From Prosapia bicincta (Eukaryota; Arthropoda; Insecta; Hemiptera; Cercopidae), in assembly GCA_036971475.1 (NCBI GenBank), contig JBAIZL010000004.1, positions 73,364,633 through 73,428,632 of the forward strand: a stretch of 64,000 bases of DNA, given 5' to 3'. The position numbers and the translations under genes are program-made. Positions within the stretch are counted from its first letter, which is position 1; each line of letters starts with the position of its first letter. Under the pieces are notes generated by a model that was not told the origin of the DNA, ran no database searches, and saw nothing but the letters and a program-made list of their open reading frames with translations. This document shows, piece after piece, positions 10,106 to 23,819 of this stretch.

Positions 10106-11870
10106 TAAAATGTTTGGCCAATATATATTTGCAAAACATTTAAATTTCAATTCAACACATTTAAATTTGATTCTTAAATTTTGATTCATTGACAATCATT
10201 CATTACTACTAATTACAATTATTATTACATTTTCGTTATAATTATTAACCTACATTCAATCTCATTACAATGTATATAACATTCACTAATTCATTTTATT
10301 CATAAGTAATTCATTCATTTCATTTATCAACTACCATCAATCATTAGTTACTGTTAATTACATCCAATAATTATTACTATATAATCATTATATTTATTAC
10401 ATATTTATCAACTGCTATCAGTTATCATCATTAACTTTTATTCTTGTATCAGTCGTAATTATATTTATCCATTGTAATTAATTATTACACTTTTCTCATT
10501 ATACTCAGTATATTACTTTCACAAATCAATCTTTTATCAAGCATAATTTATCAACTCATTGTTTTATTACTACTTTAAATCTTTAATTGCATTAATTAAT
10601 CTAGTGAATTGGAAATTCAAAAGTTTTCACCTTCATTTTCAAGTTATGTTCACCTCTGACTATTTCTATTTCACTATTCTTTAAACATCTATATAATACA
10701 TCATCATGTAATTCATTTAATCTTTCTTCCACTGCATTTTTTCATATGCTTGAGACACGTTTGCTTCACTTCTTGTTTTCGGTAAACTGTTTTCAATTTT
10801 TTTGTCACTATTTACCATAGGTAATATATTTTACTTCAATTATTTCATGTGCTATTTATTTAACTCATTTTTTAAATTTTAATTTCTTCTTTTATATGAA
10901 TTCTCCCTGTTGTTTTAATTTCATCTCTAGTTTTGTGCATTTCAAACTCATAACACATTTACTTCAGATTTCGTCCGCACACCAATAAGTTTAACACCTT
11001 GATCCAGACTAATTGATAACAATTCCTGACTCATTTTCTACGTAGTTCCAATATCTATCTTGAGTACTTTTCTTTTAATTTACATCTTAACTCTACTGTT
11101 TCAGTTTCTTTTTGTTTTTCTTGTTCAGCCCTTATTTATTTATTTTTAATTTAAACCTTTTTCCAGCTGTCACAACTCCCAAGTTCTGTTTGACTACATA
11201 AAACGCCAAATTCCATTTCAAATACTTGCAATTTTGAATTGTTATTTGATGACACATTTTTTCCATTATAGTTCTCAAAACGTACTGCATAGTCTGATCT
11301 CACATCCTCTATATTAGCTATATTAGCCTCATACTTCACTTCAAATCTATTCATATTTTCCCTAACTCCTTTTTCTTCTGTTTCATCAAAATAATATATA
11401 GCATTATTGAGCGAATGTCACCATTTTTTGAATCCTATCCTTCAATAATGTTTTTTTTAATAATGTGAGTTATCCTTCATCAGCTTTGTTTAGGCTCTAA
11501 TATACCTTCAAAATCAAAATGCGTTTGATAATTTGGAATTTCTTTACAATTTTTTTAAAAAAATATTCTCATTGTCCTTTCTCTCTAAATACAACTTTTG
11601 TTGTTTTAAAACTTTTTAATCAATTTTCAAAGCATCACGATCTTTCTCTAGATGTACATTTCACATTTTATATTGAAAGTAATGTACTTATTTCAATTTC
11701 CGTTCTCTTTACCTGGAGATAAATCTTTACTTGAATTTTCAATCAAATTTATAAAATTTATTTGCCTGGTCTAGAAATTTTTTAGTTCAACGGATTTATC
11801 TTCTTTCTCTTTCATTTCAATATTATGTTCCTCTTGTTGTAATTTCATATAATACTTAGATCCCGGCTAG
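10106..11870 (-). other. AT-rich decayed interior, probably of the LTR element
   Basis: By position this is internal to the LTR element. It is very AT-rich with only short minus-strand frames, such as an Asn/Glu-rich 67-codon frame at 11151-11354 and Lys/Glu-rich pieces near 11780-11850. No reverse transcriptase, protease or integrase motif is visible. It may instead be unrelated intergenic DNA. Confidence 0.3.
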
Positions 11871-12395
11871 CTGGCCTGAGCAACCGGGCGGGTCCACAGG
11901 TGGCGGATAGTGGGACGGCCTACAGATATGTAGGTTATCTGTGAATAAGGATTCCGGAAGGTTTCTGAATAAGCAGGCCTGGACCAAGGCAATGGTTCAA
12001 AGGTGAAGAATTATCCCTCCTCGTCAGTCAACCGGTTGGGTGTGGTAGAAGTCACTGCTCTGACTGGGGAGACTGGGGTAGTTGGGAATTATGTCCTCAG
12101 AATGCTACTCTCACCTCCAGGTGAACCAAGGGCAATGCGGCAGTGAAGTATGGGCGGGAAACTACCCTAACGACACAGTTGTAAAAAAGAGAGTAAAGCA
12201 GGCTGTTCGCTCCATGAGCAACAGTTAATAATGTCCTGAACTTGGGGTGTGCTTCAAGGTCAATGACTGAATACCCAATCCAAGGTGTAAGGCATCGTGC
12301 CGATGGATGAGTGGCTGCAGGGTATAAAATGCAGTAGCACACGATCCCCTTGAGGAACCAGACAAAACCTCATTGTATGTTGTCTTGCCAGGGCA

Positions 12396-12890
12396 GTGGG
12401 GGCTCTGCTCTGGTTAACCGTTCTTTCCCCCATACTTGGGAAGCCAATGGACCAAGTAAGTACACAAATTGATGTTGAGTCTGCACAGACAGCGGGAGCC
12501 AATGAGACGGCAAACAGTGAGTCTGTAACAGATGTGTCAACGGCAACCACCACTGGAGGTGCGGGGGCGGTTATCAATCTGCCGACTGCAGAAACCAGTG
12601 AAATAGTTGTAGAGTTGAGCACGCTTTCTCTACGGAGAAAGCGTATGAGTGGAGCGGCCAGAAGGCGGCTCCGAAGAGATCAGGCGAGAGCAGCGGGAGG
12701 GCCAATAATCCTGAACACACAACGCAGGGGAGGCCAAAACCGAGCCGAGCATGTTAACGTCCAGGACTTGGATGTTGTGAGGGGTGAGGTGCCACAGGTC
12801 GGAAGCAATCAACCACGAGCACCAAACCCCAGCATGGAGATTTCAACTCGAACAACTGGGCTAATCTCCCAGATGTTTCGGGAAATATGA
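12396..12890 (+). pseudogene. LOA-like ORF1 (gag-like) fragment
   Basis: A 164-codon open frame. The first half is Ala/Thr/Glu-rich; a basic run near residues 79-98 (RRKRMSGAARRRLRRDQ) resembles the 'SGAxRRRxRRxxA' motif found in ORF1 of LOA/jockey-type elements. No zinc knuckle follows before the stop. A likely start is the Met-Asp-Gln at about 12447. The same sequence is partly duplicated downstream. It would bind RNA in an intact element; this copy is broken. Confidence 0.5.
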
Positions 12891-12948
12891 GTATCGAGTG
12901 TGTGGTCAAAGAACCTGTCTTGGAGATGGGCAGTGACCACCTTACTCA

Positions 12949-13226
12949 AAATGCAGTTGCACACGATCCCTTTGAGGAACCAGACAAAACCTCAAAGCAT
13001 GTTGTCTTGCCAGGGCAGTGGGGGCTCTGCTCTGGTCGACCGTTATTTCCCCCATACTCGTGGGACGTTAATGGACCAAGTAAGTAAAAGATTTGATTTT
13101 GAGACTGCACAGACAGCGGGAGCTAATGAGACGGCAAACAGTGAGTCTGTAGCAGATGTGTCAACGGCAACCATCACTGGGGGTGCGGGGGCGGCTGTCA
13201 AGCTGCCGACTGCAGAAACCAGTTAA
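12949..13226 (+). repeat. Internal duplication of ORF1 segment
   Basis: Positions 12949-13226 repeat 12325-12604 (offset 624 bp; shared ATGGACCAAGTAAGTA and GACAGCGGGAGC blocks). The second copy ends in a stop (AGTTAA) where the first continues, so the duplicated part breaks the frame. The duplication arose within this copy or in its parent. Confidence 0.8.
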
Positions 13227-13303
13227 GTGGCTGTAGAGTTGAGCACGATGTCTAGTCCTGGGGCTGCTCTGCGGATCCAGGCAACTGCGAAGTAAGCAGA
13301 ACA

Positions 13304-14073
13304 ATGATCAAGATCCTCCAAGTGAACCTACAGCATAGCAGGGCGGCTAGTTCTGTCGTGTGTAGGATGCTGGACAGGGGAGAGGTGGACTTGGTTCTCA
13401 TCCAGGAGCCATGGATTTCTGGAGGACGAATATGCGGGCTGGTGACATGTGGAGGTAAGTTGTTGTACGATAAGGACTCCGGTGTTCCCAGGACGTGTAT
13501 CCTGGTTAGGAGGGGGTTGAGTGCTTTTGTACTAACAGACTTCTGCTGCAGGGACTTGATAGCAGTAAAGGTGGAGCTGCGGGTGGAGGGGGGATGAAGA
13601 GGCTGAACCTGGCCACTGCATATCTCCCCTTTGATTTCGCGGGGGCTCTACCAACACAAGAGCTGAGGAGGCTGGTCGAGCACTGCGGGGCTGTGGATGA
13701 GGAGCTGCTGGTGGGGATGGATGCTAACTCCCATCACACTTCGTGGGGAAGTACAGGTACCAACACTAGATGTGAGGAACTTTTAGCTTATCTTAGCTCT
13801 AAGAATTTAATAGTCTTAAATCAGGGGGAAGAGCCGACGTTTGTCACTAGGGCCAGACAGGAGGTCCTGGACATTACGGTGGCATCGAACCAGATGGCTA
13901 GGTATGTACTAAACTGGCATGTGTCGGATGAACCATCTTCTTCTGACCACAGATATATTAGGTATGATATCTCCCTAAATCCAGCCATGCTTCGGCCAAC
14001 CAGGGATCCAAGAAGAACAGACTGGGACTCCTACAGGAGGGACCTGGGTGTTCGGATTGAGGAGGCTGATTAG
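13304..14073 (+). pseudogene. AP-endonuclease domain of non-LTR element, frameshifted
   Basis: Two overlapping frames (13304-13597 and 13594-14073) together cover an exonuclease-endonuclease-phosphatase fold. Motifs seen: QVNLQHS near the start, the acidic IQEPW at codons 33-37 of the first frame, TAYLP and GMDANSHH (codons 41-48 of the second), and SSDHRY near its codon 120. These are the metal-binding Asn, Glu, Asp-x-Asn and Asp-His of APE-type endonucleases that nick target DNA. The frame shift falls in a run of six G's (13586-13592), which could be mutation or assembly error. R1/LOA clade is preferred from the sequence style. Confidence 0.8.
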
Positions 14074-14113
14074 AGTATGGTGGGAGGAGAGAGCTAGAAG
14101 ACTCTGCCACATT

Positions 14114-14350
14114 GGTTGGCGAGGCTATAGTAGAATCCTTTACTGATAACTGCCCTCTCAGTGAGGGGAGAAAAGTAGGGGATCGATCATGGTGGAACAA
14201 GAAGCTAGCCAAACTTCGGAAGACCACCAGGAGACTCTTTAATAGAGCAAAAAAGAACGGGGAGTGGGACCAGTATAGGAAAACACTAACCGAATACAAC
14301 AGGGCAATTAGAGAAGCACGCAGGAAGTCCTGGAAGGAGTTTTGTCAAGA
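14114..14350 (+). pseudogene. Linker before reverse transcriptase, truncated
   Basis: This frame is shifted again relative to the endonuclease and encodes NCPLSEG, then WWNKKL and a Lys/Arg-rich helix (KKNGEWDQYRKTL, REARRKSWKEFCQE). In R1/LOA elements this 'WWN' region links endonuclease and reverse transcriptase. Homology ends about 14350, where GCGAAAAGCTTTGAATAA of the fold-back repeat begins. Confidence 0.7.
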
Positions 14351-14425
14351 GCGAAAAGCTTTGAATAATATATGTATTAAAAGTATTCTTGTTTTTGAAA
14401 TATATTTAATTTATTATATATACGA

Positions 14426-14430
<5 letters not shown>
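14351..14430 (+). repeat. Hammerhead-like repeat 3' flank (truncated)
   Basis: Starts with GCGAAAAGCTTTGAATAA, then AAAAGTATTCTTGTTTTTG, and runs into (TA)n. This is the downstream half of the repeat whose fuller copies lie at 19.6 and 31.4 kb. It abuts the truncated retrotransposon exactly. Confidence 0.6.
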
Positions 14431-14461
<31 letters not shown>

Positions 14462-14463
14462 GA

Positions 14464-14495
<32 letters not shown>
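14430..14495. repeat. (TA)n microsatellite
   Basis: TA dinucleotides interrupted by CGAG at about 14461-14464. Confidence 0.9.
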
Positions 14496-14501
<6 letters not shown>

Positions 14502-14530
14502 AAAGATGATTATTTTTTCTTGATTTGTTA

Positions 14531-14764
14531 TAATTATTAAATAACTTCAAAAAGTTCATAATCAAGATACATTTTATTCAACATTTACAATTATGCTGAA
14601 GCTTTTCGCCGGATTATAGTTCCAGCATTCTCAAAGACTACTCTTTGTAGAGTACTAAAGAGTAGTCTTTGAGAATGCTGGAACTATAATCCGGCGAAAA
14701 GCTTCAGCATAATTGTAAATGTTGAATAAAATGTATCTTGATTATGAACTTTTTGAAGTTATTT

Positions 14765-14772
<8 letters not shown>
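14531..14772. repeat. Large near-perfect palindrome
   Basis: Arms 14531-14646 and 14657-14772 are almost perfect reverse complements around a loop of about 10 bases, and the whole is flanked on both sides by (TA)n. Each arm carries GGCGAAAAGCTTC and GAATGCTGGAAC, degenerate relatives of the hammerhead-like core of the 19.6/31.4-kb family (TTGAGAA in place of CTGAAGA). Arms this similar imply recent formation or gene conversion between arms. Confidence 0.85.
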
Positions 14773-15074
<302 letters not shown>

Positions 15075-15076
<2 letters not shown>

Positions 15077-15545
15077 ACAATAGTGTTATGATTATGATAT
15101 AGTTATTCAAAATATTGAAGGAATTGTTCTAAAATCAAACAGGGAAGACTTGGCATAGTTGCGAATTTCTTCTAACGATTCAGAGCTATAAATATTTATA
15201 AAGGTGAAAAAATAAATATCCGTCTATTTGTTCAAATGAAAAGGAAGGAGTATGTACAAAGATATGTTCAACATATTATTTGAATATATTTTTCTCAAGT
15301 TTATAAAGAACTTGTAAATTGTAAACTGATAAATTATATATAATACCATACGTTTTATGGTTATTGTACACATTATTAGATTTTTAAAAACATTCTTTTT
15401 ACAACACTCAGATGACCTTAGACGTAATTCTGATTACATGAAGTAGTGCTAGTTAAGAAGCTTAACACTTGTTGGATAACACGTTTCAGTTATTATTATG
15501 TTTACTACTACCAATGTTATTATAATAAAAATATAATAATAACAT
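15075..15545. other. AT-rich spacer inside the broken LOA element
   Basis: No gene or repeat recognised. It separates the (TG)n tract from the retrotransposon 3' end. Confidence 0.4.
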
Positions 15546-15870
15546 TCAGTTGGACTAACAGGCACCATCTATGTGCAGTTGGAGAGGTAACCATCTTCAC
15601 AACACAGATCTTAGCAGGCTATTTTTATAAAATGGGGAACGTGGATAACTCAAACTGTTCTCATTGTGGTATAATATCATTCGACAACCCCAAACACACC
15701 TTCTTTGTGTATAGAAGGTGACAATCGGAGAGAACAACGCTGGAAAGCAACGTCGGGCCAATAGATCCGGAAAACATTGTGGGCACGATGCTGTATATAG
15801 TGCATCTAATTGGATGGAGGTGGCGGCATGGATCGAGAAAATACTGTGGACTAAAATGAAACAGGAAGAT
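15546..15870 (+). pseudogene. ORF2 C-terminal Cys-rich region of LOA/R1-like element
   Basis: The frame at 15446-15721 enters homology near 15560. It reads TTQILAGYFYKMGNVDNSNC, then SHCG and NPKHTFFVY; after the stop, other frames give ERTTLES and PENIVGTMLY. R1/LOA ORF2 proteins end with a C-x2-C...H...C zinc-binding segment ('CPxC...EHxxFxC'). Here C-x2-C and H are present but the last Cys is lost. It is the 3' companion of the endonuclease part at 13.3 kb by order and orientation. Confidence 0.6.
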
Positions 15871-16110
15871 GGTCGTGGTCAAGCCATGTGACCAAGCCAA
15901 ATAAGATCAGTTCTAGAAATGGAAACCACTGCGGGTAATAAAGTGCCTTCTGACCAGGAAGAATGCTAATGCAGCGATACCCTGGTCAGATATACAAGGG
16001 GCCGGAAAGGAGGAAGTGTTTAGTGGGTATTCGCTAGGAGTCCCACACACCAGGTCTAGGTCTGCCAGGACAGACTTGATGGTGCATAAGCATTCCAACC
16101 TCCACAGGAG
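15871..16110 (+). other. 3' untranslated tail of LOA-like element
   Basis: GC-richer tail with CACACCAGGTCTAGG and CCTCCACAGGAG, ending in an A-rich run. Position and composition fit the 3' end of the retrotransposon. Confidence 0.5.
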
Positions 16111-16807
16111 AAAAAAATATAATAAAAATTATTCACCGATATTATCTTGTGATAGTGTGCATAATTATACGAACATTGTCGATGCGGTGTGTTTTATCCA
16201 CGATAGCCTCGAGACTCTAGTGAGTCCCCAGTACCAGGAGAGAGTCAAATCCCAAAACAACCTGGGCCCAACACTCCTCCGGAGGGCATTATTCTTATTT
16301 AATCACTTATTTTTCAAGTTTTTAACAACACACAAACACCCTCTACCCACAAACATTTTTTATATACCTACTACACATTTCGGCTGCAAAGGAACCATTT
16401 TTTAAGGATACGAAACATAATTGTTTGTGTGTGTGTTCACAATACTTGTAACACTTTTAGGCATTCTTTACACTAAATTGACTTTTTTAATTATTAAGAT
16501 GTCACAGTTTCACCTAAAGTATTATCTTTATAGCGTTGTTATTGTTACACTAAAGCAGCCTATTAGCGCCAGCTCGCTATCTAACGTTCCGTATCAACCA
16601 TTATGAATATGCATTGTGCTTTCATACATTTGAATAATTTCAGTTTATATTTTCTGTCCTAATTTTAGGTCATTTTTTATCATAATATGCGCGAATTCTT
16701 GTGAAAACCGACGATAAAAATTACAACCTTGCTTTAAAACTGTTTTTACAATAGCGATAAAAATGGCTACGAATTTAATTAATTCGTTACAATACAACAC
16801 ATTTTAT
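16111..16807. other. Intergenic, nothing recognised
   Basis: Mixed-composition DNA without convincing open frames, RNA genes or inverted repeats. Confidence 0.4.
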
Positions 16808-16956
16808 AAACTCAAAATCTCACAAAATATTAGTTTTTAATAAACACACACACACAACAAACTAGTTTTGGTGACGATGTCGCCTTCCTCAGTGTTTGGC
16901 TAGTACTGAGCTGTGTGTTTATTAAAAACTAATTTTTTTGTGAGATTTTGAGTTCA
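16808..16956. repeat. Fold-back with hammerhead-like motif in the loop
   Basis: Arms 16808-16852 and 16914-16956 pair (AAACTCAAAATCTCAC with GTGAGATTTTGAGTT). Between them, minus strand 16855-16898 has CTGAGGA, hairpin GGCGAC/GTCACC with ATC loop, AAAA, CTAG and a closing stem CAAACA/TGTTTG. The first base of GAAA is mutated to A. Confidence 0.65.
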
Positions 16957-18280
16957 CTATTTTGACTTTTACCTTTGTGAATAGTTCTCACTAGCTAAGC
17001 TCTAATTAACTAAACAAAAATTATGTTTTGTGTTCCTTCAGATCTAAGTAAAAATTTCAAGTAAAATTTTCTGTCTTAAACGTAAGGTAATTTATTTTCT
17101 GAAACTAATGAATGGAAGCAAGTGATGAATGACACTTCTTTTATTCAACTTGTTCCTGAAATTTCTTCTTATTTAAGTTCTACTTTAATTGAAGTATCCT
17201 AGAATAAGATAATACTGAACTGATGTATCGAATACCAGATCAAAGAAAAGGGGTACGTTTCGATGCGTTATTGTTGTCGATTGGTCAAAACAAACACCCT
17301 GTTACGCAGTTTACGTGTTGTGTCATTTAAATGTCAAACCCACAGCTTAATAGCTTTGGGAGTGTTTTGAATGTTGGATATAATCCAATTTTAAAAGTAC
17401 GGTTCAAAGCGCCGGTCATTACAGTTGAGGGTTAACAAATTAGATAATTTAAAACATGGTAAAGTATAACAATAGGTTTCAACAATGGGTAAAGAAAGGC
17501 ATCGTGTTAACGTAAACACATCTGTGAAACTTCACAGTATAAATAACAGTATATAACATGCTTAAAATTTTATTTTAGGCTTACCTTAAATTGTGATGTC
17601 TTCTTTCGTCACAACTACGAATTAAAAATCTTAAAAAATTCTTGATATTTGTATTTATTTACTAAACACAAAAGTGGGCGAAAGTGTTAGTTTGAATAAA
17701 TTTCAATATTAGATTTTGTCACACAAAGAGTAAAAGAACAAGAGCGGAACGTTACATTATGCATTGCTGATAATAATTAAGTGACGAACAAACGATCGTG
17801 AAAAAAAATTCCCGCAATGAACACACTTATGGTTATACACTTTACTACAGCCTAACTGTATCAATAGAGTTAATTAATAGCATACACTCCACTTCTGAAA
17901 TCTAGAAATAAACTAAATCGAGGTCAAAACTGACACCGCCAAATGTAAAAAGAAAAAAAATGAGAGCTATCTAGTGGCCACAAGCGAAACTTCAAACTAC
18001 CTATAACATAAACGACACATTAAAAGTACAAATAGCTGACATATCAAGTAGATTTTTGTAAAAACGATAAATGCACATGTTATTGTATCTCCTTTCGCAT
18101 TGTTGTCAACAGTTTACTTATCAGTAGGTATTTACTGTAGGTTTACTCATCAGTAGTCTATCTAATTGGTTCTGCTTATGAATGATTCTTACTAAACACT
18201 GTTAAAGAGAGGGGGAATTATATTGGCAACAAACATCAATCAGTGAGGGAGAACTTAAAAATATAATATTAATAATTAAG
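16957..18280. other. Intergenic, nothing recognised
   Basis: AT-rich, no long open frame and no obvious repeat. Short GC-richer patches (17240-17420) do not form exons I can support. Confidence 0.4.
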
Positions 18281-18400
18281 TATAGATTCTAAACGTTGAA
18301 TCTAGAATCTAAATACTGAATCTAGAATCTAAATGATGAATCTATAACCTAAATACTGAATCTATAATATAAATACTGATTCTTTTGATCCAATCTAAAT
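18281..18400. repeat. ~22-bp minisatellite
   Basis: About five tandem units of the form AATCTAAATACTGAATCTAG with substitutions. Confidence 0.75.
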
Positions 18401-18594
18401 ACTTATTTAGTTTTAAAACAAATATCAATGTCTTAATAAAACAAAATTTTGTATAAAGTGATATAAAACCAGTACAGAAATTCTCAGAAGGTTTGCATAT
18501 AGTGTACAGTAATTTGTAAATTTATATAATATAAATATTTTGTGTCTCAAAACTTAATTTGGCAGTGTCTAATTTTATAGAATAATCAAATAAT

Positions 18595-18775
18595 GTTATT
18601 TTTACAAACTTGCCTATAGTAGCACTTACTTATATTTGTTGAGGACGGCCGTTTCGGGAGACGTGTCCCATTGTCAACTCAGACCGTAACTGCTACTATA
18701 GGCAAGTTTGTAAATATTTACAAGTATTTTAGTGAAAACTAGTAGCTCACGTGAAGAGGGAATCAACAAATATAA
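18595..18775 (-). repeat. Penelope-like terminal repeat with inverted arms
   Basis: Outer arms ACAAACTTGCCTATAGTAG and CTACTATAGGCAAGTTTGT are reverse complements around a core (18640-18692) which on the minus strand has TGAG, TTGACAA, GGGA...TCCC hairpin, GAAA, CGGCCG and CTCAACA. The core differs from hammerhead consensus at C3 and G8. The same sequence follows the Penelope-like reading frame at 45.6 kb. The segment AGTAGCTCACGTGAAGA near 18740 is also shared. Confidence 0.6.
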
Positions 18776-18860
18776 ATAATGTAATATCATAACATGATTT
18801 TTCTTAACGGTAAAAATTATAACAACTCTAAATCTCACTACACATTAGTTTTGTTAAAAC

Positions 18861-18905
18861 AAACAGAGTAGTTTCGACGACGATGTCGCCTTCATCAGTG
18901 CTTGG
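18861..18905 (-). ncRNA. Hammerhead-like ribozyme motif, core intact
   Basis: On the minus strand: stem I strand AAGCA, CTGATGA (plus 18892-18898), one A, stem II GGCGAC/GTCGTC with ATC loop (one G-U), GAAA (plus 18872-18875), CTAC, TC at the expected cleavage site, and TGTTT pairing with AAGCA. All universally conserved core bases are present; stem III is very short and imperfect. Self-cleavage is inferred, not shown. Same family as 16.86 kb. Confidence 0.6.
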
Positions 18906-19183
18906 CCACTACTAACATAGATCATCAAGTTATCGTACAACTACAAAAGAAACAAGAAAAAGCATTTAAAAGACAAGCAATAAAAATATTTCAAATAAAA
19001 ATAGATTTTATTTATATATTTTTCAGGACTAATTTTTATAAACAATTTTGTTATATCATTGTTTCCCCTGAAGTTGTTAATACTTATTTTATTGGCGAAA
19101 AGCTTTGAAAAATATATAAATTAAAACTATTCTTGTATTTGAAATATATTTTATTCATTAACCTTACAAGAAAACGTATCGCA

Positions 19184-19543
<360 letters not shown>

Positions 19544-19618
19544 TATGGTAATATGATCTCTTGTAATATAGTTAATAAATTAAAAATATTTCAAAAACAA
19601 GAATACTTTTAATACATA

Positions 19619-19677
19619 TATTATTCAAAGCTTTTCGCTGATAACACAGTACCAGCATCTTCAGGAAAAATAATTAT
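19619..19677 (-). ncRNA. Hammerhead-like ribozyme motif, core intact
   Basis: The minus strand has CTGAAGA (plus 19658-19664; fits CTGANGA), one T, a seven-pair stem II GCTGGTA/TATCAGC, GAAA (plus 19633-19636), AGCTTT and GAATAATA. The last block pairs with ATTATTTTTC upstream at 7 of 9 positions. It is the best-preserved member of this family in the window. Confidence 0.6.
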
Positions 19678-19690
19678 GTAATAAAATATT

Positions 19691-21300
19691 TTTACAAAAA
19701 TTAAATCATATGTACTGCAAACAACCATATGTTTATAAGTATAGCATTTTATGTAATTTTTTCCAAGAAAATATAATTTTTCCAGGAAATATAAATAATG
19801 GACACAGATATCCTGAAATGGAAAATATGAAATTAATAAAAGAATTAAACAAACTGTTAAACATGAATATATGTTCTAATATAATATTCTAATCTACGGA
19901 ACACAAAACTCTTTACTCAGGAGAGTTATCTATTTTACATTATTATTTCTCGCATCATCAATATACAAACTTTAAACAAGGCTAAAACAGTTTATAAAAA
20001 AATATTCTATATAAATATGAACAAACTACTCTCTACAAACTATACACTTATAAAATAGGTTTATTACAAAATCATAACAAAAAACAGAAAGTCAAGTCAA
20101 TGATTATTAAATAATTGCTAAGATATACACATCATTTAAAACATTTTAATGATGGCTACGGTTGTTCTAGCCAATCTGTTTTCTTAAATTCCGATTTTGT
20201 ATGATACTCCGTACCAGATCATTCCCGAATCCGTTAAATTCAGCTATTCCATATATCATGTTTAGTTATTTCAAATAGGTTTATCTTGATAGTGGGAAAT
20301 GGTTTTCTTGATAATTTACAACATTTTAACTAGGTAACAGTAGCAACTAATTTAACCCTTGTTACGTCTGAAATAGAAAGCACACTAGTTAATCAAATGA
20401 TTAGCGAAACAACACAGAATTCGGAAAAAGGAAAATTTTTACCTAAGCTATATTGTTAACACGAAGTTCATAAAGTTCTTAAGATTACTCGTGAAAAAAC
20501 GTTATAACTTACACGCAAAAACTTATCACAAAATTGTATGCCAGAAGTTGGTAGAGAAAAATAGGGGTAAAAGTAAATAAATAAACGAAGAACTTAGTTT
20601 GAGGGGGCATCGAGAACGTCAATACTATTAATATTTTGTAATAAATGTTTTCACATCGGCTTTCTTTCGGACAATTTGGAATTTGTGTCATTTGAAAAAT
20701 AATAATAAAAGTATTGTGAGCGGTATTTTAGTACAAAGTGAGTTTCTAGTTGCGCCACTTTAATGTAACACAACCGCTTACAAATCAGCTCTTTGTAACA
20801 GAATTTCTTTCCCTCCGTAACCTGACCTAACATACTTGTTCTTTTTCTCTCGGTTTTCACAGATAAGGTTATGTTCACAAATAAAGTAATCTAACCTCAT
20901 TATGCGTCATTGTTGTAGTTAAAGACTGAGTCCACTACACAAGAAGCACTGGCCTCGTCATCACCATTCCCATCCTAACGCGTCATTTATAACATTTTCC
21001 TAATCAATCATCAGTCTGACTTATAAGTCTACTTAGTATCTATAGGTCTATCTTGAAAAAATCTCTAAAAACTCCCAAACTTACCATTATACCCATGTTT
21101 TGAAATGTTTTCTATGAATAATATAAAACAAAAAATTCTTTTCAAGCAAGATTCTAATTAAATGTTTCGTTTCAGTTCTTTATACAAGAAATCTTTCCCA
21201 TTTCCCCCCTACTTCATGTAAATAATCTATTTCATACATTTGTTAGTAAAATATATTTACAGGTATTTATTGTGGAATATGACCTCTGCATTAACCTATT
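19691..21300. other. Intergenic, nothing recognised
   Basis: AT-rich, only short unsupported frames. No inverted repeats or RNA genes noted. Confidence 0.4.
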
Positions 21301-21310
21301 AAAAAATAAA

Positions 21311-23635
<2,325 letters not shown>

Positions 23636-23819
23636 TAATCCTGTCCGCGGTGCACAGGTGTCGGAGCCTGTGCACAGTATAACGAGTGCTCGACTAATGC
23701 ACATCCGGTCGAGCTAAGGAGGAAAGCAATAGACCCCAGAGTTCCGGGGGTTGGAAATGGTCTTTATGTGATCCGAGGGTGTATCCGTTCCTATAGTCTC
23801 GCCTGTAACGTCTGATACG

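Noticed and set aside
12097..12622. Minus-strand frames opposite the LOA ORF1 region
   Set aside because: Shadows of GC-richer retrotransposon sequence; no homology on that strand.
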